This document shows, in pieces, positions 60,381 through 64,000 of a stretch of DNA of 64,000 nucleotides; position 1 is the first letter of the stretch; the number at the start of each line of letters is the position of its first letter. The stretch spans positions 248,001 through 312,000 of the forward strand of contig NZ_WBVO01000001.1 in NCBI RefSeq assembly GCF_008933115.1, in the 5' to 3' direction. The translations under genes were made by a program, and so were the position numbers. The notes below the pieces were generated by a model. The model saw nothing but the letters and a program-made list of their open reading frames with translations, searched no databases and was not told where the DNA came from. Source of the stretch: Phaeocystidibacter luteus. Its GTDB lineage: Bacteria > Bacteroidota > Bacteroidia > Flavobacteriales > Schleiferiaceae.

Positions 60381-60956
60381 TTACGCTGTTTGTGCTGAAG
60401 TAATACGTGCTGTAATTGCTTCTTTGGCAGCAATCATAATGGTTCCGTATGCCAACGTTCCTAAGATTGAGCCCTTCAAGAATGGAATACCTGCGGCGTA
60501 TGACGTCATCAAGCCAGTAAAGTCTTGGGTATAAAGTGCAGGATTACCCATCCAAGCTCCGAAGTTTGTAACCAAGAAGAAGAGAAAAGCTGAACCTACA
60601 CCGTAACCGATAAAGCTTCCAATTTTGTTGAGTTTAGCACTTTTCATCCCATAACGACCTAAGATTGCGATTGCGATGTAAGATCCATAGGTGAATCCCA
60701 TGCCTGGGTAGAACAGTGTGAATCCGTCGTTATATGCAGCGTGAACCGTGTTGTTTAGCACAACATCGCTTGCAAAAACAGCCACAAGTGGAACTAGAAT
60801 GGCAAGTTCAGCACGCTTGAGCCAAGCTCCACCGAGCAGTGCTACAGCGAATACGGCAGTAAAGTTGCCTAGGTGTGGAATCAAGCGAGTAAAAGCAGCG
60901 GCTAGAAGTAGAACGGCTACGAGAATAAGGTTCTGACGACGGCTCATAAAATTCAA
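60381..60956 (-). CDS. DUF6580-like membrane protein (ECF S-component-like)
   Basis: 191 residues with about six hydrophobic helices: LILVAVLLLAAAFTRLI, FTAVFAVALLGGAWL, LAILVPLVAVFASDVVL, GFTYGSYIAIAIL, GVGSAFLFFLVTNFGAW and ILGTLAYGTIMIAA. The FTRLIPHLGNFTAVFAVALL and FFLVTNFGAWMGN signatures are those of DUF6580 putative transporters, whose fold resembles energy-coupling-factor substrate-binding subunits. No ECF ATPase genes are nearby. It is the upstream partner of the DadA-like gene, with the stop and start adjacent. B12 involvement is possible from its neighbours but there is no riboswitch in its 42-base upstream gap. Confidence 0.78.
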   Translation of the reverse strand: MNFMSRRQNLILVAVLLLAAAFTRLIPHLGNFTAVFAVALLGGAWLKRAELAILVPLVAVFASDVVLNNTVHAAYNDGFTLFYPGMGFTYGSYIAIAILGRYGMKSAKLNKIGSFIGYGVGSAFLFFLVTNFGAWMGNPALYTQDFTGLMTSYAAGIPFLKGSILGTLAYGTIMIAAKEAITARITSAQTA

Positions 60957-60998
60957 TATTTAAAGCAAAGGTAAGCAGATGGTGTGTTTGCACAAAAT

Positions 60999-62270
60999 CT
61001 AGGCGTGATAGAGCTCATAGGCTTCTCTTTCGAGTTGCTCGCGATGCTCAGGGTGCGCAATTTTAATCATCGCATCCACTCGTTCGCGAATAGATTTACC
61101 ATACAAATCTGCCACGCCGTATTCGGTAACAACATAATGCACGTGGGCACGTGTGGTCACAACGCCCGCGCCAGGCTTGAGTTGAGGCACAATCTTCGAC
61201 AAGCCTTTATTGGTTTGACTTCCCAGGGCGATGATCGGCTTACCACCTTCGGAAAGTGATGCGCCTCGTATGAAATCCATTTGTCCGCCCACGCCAGAGT
61301 AGAATCGAGTGCCAATACTGTCGGCGCAAACTTGACCCGTTACATCCACTTCAATGGCACTGTTAATTGCAACTACTCTTGGATTCTTACGAATCACGGA
61401 TACATCGTTGACGTATGCGATGTCCAACATATTCACCATCGGGTTATCGTGAATGAAGTCGTATAATTTCCGAGTTCCGAAAGCGAAACCACTCACAATT
61501 TTGCCCGGATGAATGCGCTTTTGGCTGTTGTTGATAACGCCAGACTCAACAAGTGGTATTATACCATCGCTGAACATCTCGGTATGGATTCCCAAATCTT
61601 TATGGTTGCCCAATTTGGCTAAAACGGCGTTGGGGATTGACCCAATGCCCATTTGCAGCGTAGAGCCATTCTCAATCATTCCAGCGATGTTCTCGCCTAT
61701 GAGCGCTTCTTCTGCTGATATTACGCCTGGAGCATGCTCTGGAAGGTCTTGCTCGTGTTCTACCGCATAGTCAATGTCATTCAGGTGAATGAGGCCATCT
61801 CCGTGAGATCTGGGCATTTTGGGATTAATCTGGGCAATGACAAGCTTCGACATTCTCCAAGCCGCGTTGGTGGCATCAATTGACACTCCCAATGAACAGA
61901 ATCCGTGCGCATCTGGAGGCGACACCTGAATCAAGGCTACATCCAATGGTATGATTCCCTTCCTGAACATTCCCGGAACCTCACTCAAAAAGGACGGAAC
62001 GAACTGTGCTCGGCCATTCCAAATGGCCTTGCGAACATTGGCGCCGATAAAGAGGCAATACACATCGAAAATACCTGCAAACTCCGGTTCGGCATAAGGA
62101 GCGTCGCCATCCGTGTGAAGGTGATAGATCTTATTACCGTAAAGCTGACTACCCCGTTCGGCTAATGCATGAACCAGAGCCTGAGGGGCAGCGGCTGCAG
62201 TGTGGATGTATATGTTTTGTTCTGGCTTAACGTGTTGCAACGCATCGGTTGCAGAAACAAAGAGTGCCAT
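60999..62270 (-). CDS. Acetyl-CoA hydrolase/4-hydroxybutyrate CoA-transferase family enzyme
   Basis: CoA-transferase of 423 residues, full length for the family. N-terminal domain LFVSATDALQHVKPEQNIYI; C-terminal domain with the catalytic Glu in HTEMFSDGIIPL, GSTLQMGIGSIPNAVLAK, and SGVGGQMDFIRGASLSEGGK, then TRAHVHYVVTEYGVADLYG. It either hydrolyses acetyl-CoA or moves CoA between acetate and another acid. Its start overlaps the stop of the tiny membrane protein by one base (TAATG), implying coupling. Confidence 0.92.
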   Translation of the reverse strand: MALFVSATDALQHVKPEQNIYIHTAAAAPQALVHALAERGSQLYGNKIYHLHTDGDAPYAEPEFAGIFDVYCLFIGANVRKAIWNGRAQFVPSFLSEVPGMFRKGIIPLDVALIQVSPPDAHGFCSLGVSIDATNAAWRMSKLVIAQINPKMPRSHGDGLIHLNDIDYAVEHEQDLPEHAPGVISAEEALIGENIAGMIENGSTLQMGIGSIPNAVLAKLGNHKDLGIHTEMFSDGIIPLVESGVINNSQKRIHPGKIVSGFAFGTRKLYDFIHDNPMVNMLDIAYVNDVSVIRKNPRVVAINSAIEVDVTGQVCADSIGTRFYSGVGGQMDFIRGASLSEGGKPIIALGSQTNKGLSKIVPQLKPGAGVVTTRAHVHYVVTEYGVADLYGKSIRERVDAMIKIAHPEHREQLEREAYELYHA

Positions 62271-62461
62271 TAGAAGAAGACCCTTTTAAATATGAAGATT
62301 AGGATGAGCACCATGAGGATTCCTAGAAGTACGCGACTTCCCCCGATCCCGAACTTGTCGTGCGTTTTCGAGTCCTTGCGGTACGACCAAATCAAAAAGA
62401 AAACAAAAGCAACCGCGAAAATGGCTGCAAAAATCCAATGTCCTGTAGTGATATTTTCCAT
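62270..62461 (-). CDS. Small two-helix membrane protein
   Basis: 63 residues with two hydrophobic helices (about 9-26 and 43-60) joined by a basic, soluble loop (SYRKDSKTHDKFGIGG). The TAATG overlap with the CoA-transferase start points to cotranslation. It is too short to name a family; it may be a membrane adaptor, or simply a common small envelope protein. The frame shows good coding character with a clear start and stop. Confidence 0.7.
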   Translation of the reverse strand: MENITTGHWIFAAIFAVAFVFFLIWSYRKDSKTHDKFGIGGSRVLLGILMVLILIFIFKRVFF

Positions 62462-62539
62462 CTCTTATTACCTTGGGTTCAAAGGTACATTGCCAAGAAC
62501 ATCCAATTGCTGATAAAGATCAGCCTATTTCAAACTTTT

Positions 62540-62932
62540 ATGAAAAAACAGCTTTCTGCAGTCCACCATTTTCACGAAACCTACAAGATTCCTCAAAACG
62601 AAGCGCCTGTGGGTGAAATCCCTACTGATCAGTATTTGCTGCGCTATAAATTGATGAGAGAAGAGAATGAAGAATACTTAGAAGCCGCTCAGAACAACGA
62701 TATCGTGGAAATCGCAGATGCTTTAGGCGACATGCTCTACATCCTGTGTGGTACCATTCTCAGTCATGGTATGCAAAACGTAATCGAAGAAGTTTTCGAC
62801 GAAATCCAAAGAAGCAATATGTCCAAGCTTGGTGAAGATGGACAGCCGATCTACCGCGAGGATGGTAAGGTGATGAAGGGGCCAAACTATTTCAAGCCTA
62901 ATCTCAAAGAGATACTAGACAAGCACGTTTAG
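62540..62932 (+). CDS. MazG-like nucleotide pyrophosphohydrolase (PRA-PH/MazG superfamily)
   Basis: All-alpha NTP pyrophosphatase of 130 residues. The metal-binding helices show YKLMREENEEYLEA and EIADALGDMLYIL, the EEXXE-XD pattern of the MazG-like fold. The C-terminus has NMSKLGEDGQPIYREDGKVM and GPNYFKPNL, as in the HAD/phosphoribosyl-ATP pyrophosphohydrolase-like clade of Bacteroidota. It could clean up non-canonical nucleotides. The ATG at 62540 is chosen, as the longer frame upstream overlaps the divergent small gene. Its stop overlaps the convergent gene by four bases. Confidence 0.88.
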   Translation: MKKQLSAVHHFHETYKIPQNEAPVGEIPTDQYLLRYKLMREENEEYLEAAQNNDIVEIADALGDMLYILCGTILSHGMQNVIEEVFDEIQRSNMSKLGEDGQPIYREDGKVMKGPNYFKPNLKEILDKHV

Positions 62933-63999
62933 TAGGTCGAATGAATCACATACAAGAGCAAGTCGATGAGTTCTTGCTCTTCTTCCGTCGGACTCATCTC
63001 CTGTGCATCACCTAGGGTTTGCAGTGCCTCAGTCCTTTTATTTCGAACGATGAGCACATCGGCTTTCATGATGTACAACTGAACGCTCGGCTTCATCTTG
63101 ATGCACGCATTTAACCACTCCGTTGCCTTGTCTAAGGAGTAATCAGATCTGGAAAGTGAAGTGTGCGTTCGGATGATTTCAACCATTTGCTCGTCCGTTG
63201 GCTCCAATTTGATGATCTGCTCATCGGTGACCCGAATGTAGTTCTCAAAATCGTTGAGGCCCAGGTAATAGTCTTGCCAAAGCAAGAGTTTATTGTAGGC
63301 GAGCAAGTTCTCCGGATCAGCAGAATCGCGAACAACGGTTGGCAGAAGTTGTAGCTCCATGTTTTCAACCATGCTACTATCCATCGTGCTTACGGCGATC
63401 TCTAAATTGAAATTGTAAAGTCTATCATAGTACGCTTGCCATGGGAACTCTTCGCCAAGCGTTTGTTCCCAATCAATTTTGATGTATTGATAGAGGGGAG
63501 AGGTGAGGTCGCTCACGTACGTCATGATGTACGGCCAGTATCGATCCGATTTCAAGGAATCAAGGTTCAAAGAGTTGCGAAATGCACTCACTAATCTCGT
63601 TTCATATTGAGGTTGGTTCGCACCAGCGATATAAAAGAGATCGAACCATTCTTCCACGGAAAGGGTGTCACCACCGCGCATGGCATACGGCATGATAGAT
63701 CCGTAGTTCTGCGTAAGAAACCCAACTTTGTCACATGCACGCATAAATTTCTCATGCTCCATGACGCCAGCTTCCATTTTCCAAACGAATTCAGATCCCG
63801 TCATCCAAAGGGAAGAAGGCACACTCCCAATATCAAAGCCAGCCGCAAAGCTCCTGGCAAATGAAGTTCCCTCTCGGATGTAAATGCTCAAGTAATTCTC
63901 ATTCAAGTAGTCTTCAACTACGTCTCTCCCCAAGGTTGAACTCTCCATAAAGTCGCAAGGCTCACAGTCGTCGGAACTAGTGTAATAGACATAAATCAT
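62929..63999 (-). CDS. Thioredoxin-like/TPR-like secreted protein, 5' end cut by the window
   Basis: At least 356 residues, truncated at the window edge because the frame runs to the last bases. The visible N-terminus, VYYTSSDDCEPCDFMESSTL, is a thioredoxin-like CXXC stretch (CEPC), followed by SVPSSLWMT-type fold elements. From about residue 120 the sequence is helical and repeat-like (TPR-like: DYSLDKATEWLNACIKMKPS, RTEALQTLGDAQEMSPT). A secreted oxidoreductase with a protein-binding tail is the natural reading; the signal peptide would be outside the window. Partner unknown. Confidence 0.7.
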   Translation of the reverse strand: MIYVYYTSSDDCEPCDFMESSTLGRDVVEDYLNENYLSIYIREGTSFARSFAAGFDIGSVPSSLWMTGSEFVWKMEAGVMEHEKFMRACDKVGFLTQNYGSIMPYAMRGGDTLSVEEWFDLFYIAGANQPQYETRLVSAFRNSLNLDSLKSDRYWPYIMTYVSDLTSPLYQYIKIDWEQTLGEEFPWQAYYDRLYNFNLEIAVSTMDSSMVENMELQLLPTVVRDSADPENLLAYNKLLLWQDYYLGLNDFENYIRVTDEQIIKLEPTDEQMVEIIRTHTSLSRSDYSLDKATEWLNACIKMKPSVQLYIMKADVLIVRNKRTEALQTLGDAQEMSPTEEEQELIDLLLYVIHSTY

Positions 64000-64000
64000 C

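Noticed and set aside
60957-60998. Possible second cobalamin riboswitch before the DUF6580-like gene
   Set aside because: The gap is only 42 bases and contains no B12 box or related motif.
1-64000. CRISPR arrays, IS elements, tRNA and rRNA genes
   Set aside because: Intergenic gaps are short and none holds regularly spaced repeats, transposase remnants or tRNA cloverleaf signatures; coding runs are intact and uninterrupted.

Overview
The window is chromosomal DNA of a Bacteroidota bacterium, probably a flavobacterial or cryomorph-like marine lineage. The signs are TonB receptors with an N-terminal carboxypeptidase-regulatory-like domain, a type IX secretion (T9SS) sorting domain at the end of the 25.8-27.4 kb hydrolase, lipoproteins with Asp runs right after the lipobox Cys, a fused alpha-beta 2-oxoacid dehydrogenase E1, and promoter elements of the Bacteroidota type (TTG, about 19 bases, TAnnTTTG). 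No IS element, prophage, CRISPR array, tRNA or rRNA was seen. Genes are dense: no gap exceeds 300 bases. The three largest gaps (about 242, 227 and 205 bases) hold a structured-RNA candidate plus terminator, a cobalamin riboswitch, and a terminator with GA-rich repeats.

Layout. 0-3.8 kb: end of a surface-polysaccharide locus (two glycosyltransferases, a hexapeptide acyltransferase, a WecA/MraY-like initiating transferase). 3.8-6.5 kb: sensor kinase and receiver-only regulator. 6.5-15.4 kb: mixed single genes (DUF2911 protein, aspartic protease lipoprotein, SQR-like flavoprotein, two lipoproteins, a double-PAS kinase, MurQ, an RsmB-family methyltransferase). 15.6-21.3 kb: fused E1 dehydrogenase, a degenerate M1-peptidase/beta-barrel fusion and a small TPR-like membrane protein. 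21.4-27.4 kb: CPA2 antiporter, TonB receptor and T9SS-exported alpha/beta hydrolase. 27.5-29.6 kb: class IV aminotransferase, YqgE/AlgH and PdxH. 29.6-35.2 kb: Gfo/Idh/MocA oxidoreductase, then SLC13 permease-cysC-cysD-cysN, which imports and activates sulfate. 35.3-45.6 kb: a structured intergenic element, HU, then a long leftward run (SpoIIM-like, DUF4129-like, DUF4350-like, MoxR, DUF58, NTPase, RecQ, Fmt) with an RDD gene diverging from its head. 46.4-55 kb: DUF493, Mpo1-like, C1 peptidase, 3-hydroxyacyl-CoA dehydrogenase, a leftward polysaccharide set (Gfo/Idh/MocA, lipoprotein, polyprenyl-phosphate sugar transferase), then pcm, smpB and pyrD. 55-64 kb: HMG-CoA lyase-like enzyme; cobalamin riboswitch-btuB-propeller lipoprotein (BtuG-like); a DadA-like oxidoreductase with a DUF6580-like membrane protein; CoA-transferase with a tiny membrane protein; MazG-like protein; and a truncated thioredoxin-like protein.

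Most of this is ordinary Bacteroidota housekeeping and envelope biology. The parts most worth follow-up are the multi-stem element at 35.26-35.42 kb, which has the overall layout of a 6S-type RNA; the M1-peptidase pseudoenzyme fused to an outer-membrane barrel; the riboswitch-controlled B12 uptake pair; and the overlapping MoxR/DUF58/SpoIIM operon, which has no von Willebrand factor partner in view. Functions rest on motif recognition by eye; no database search was run.
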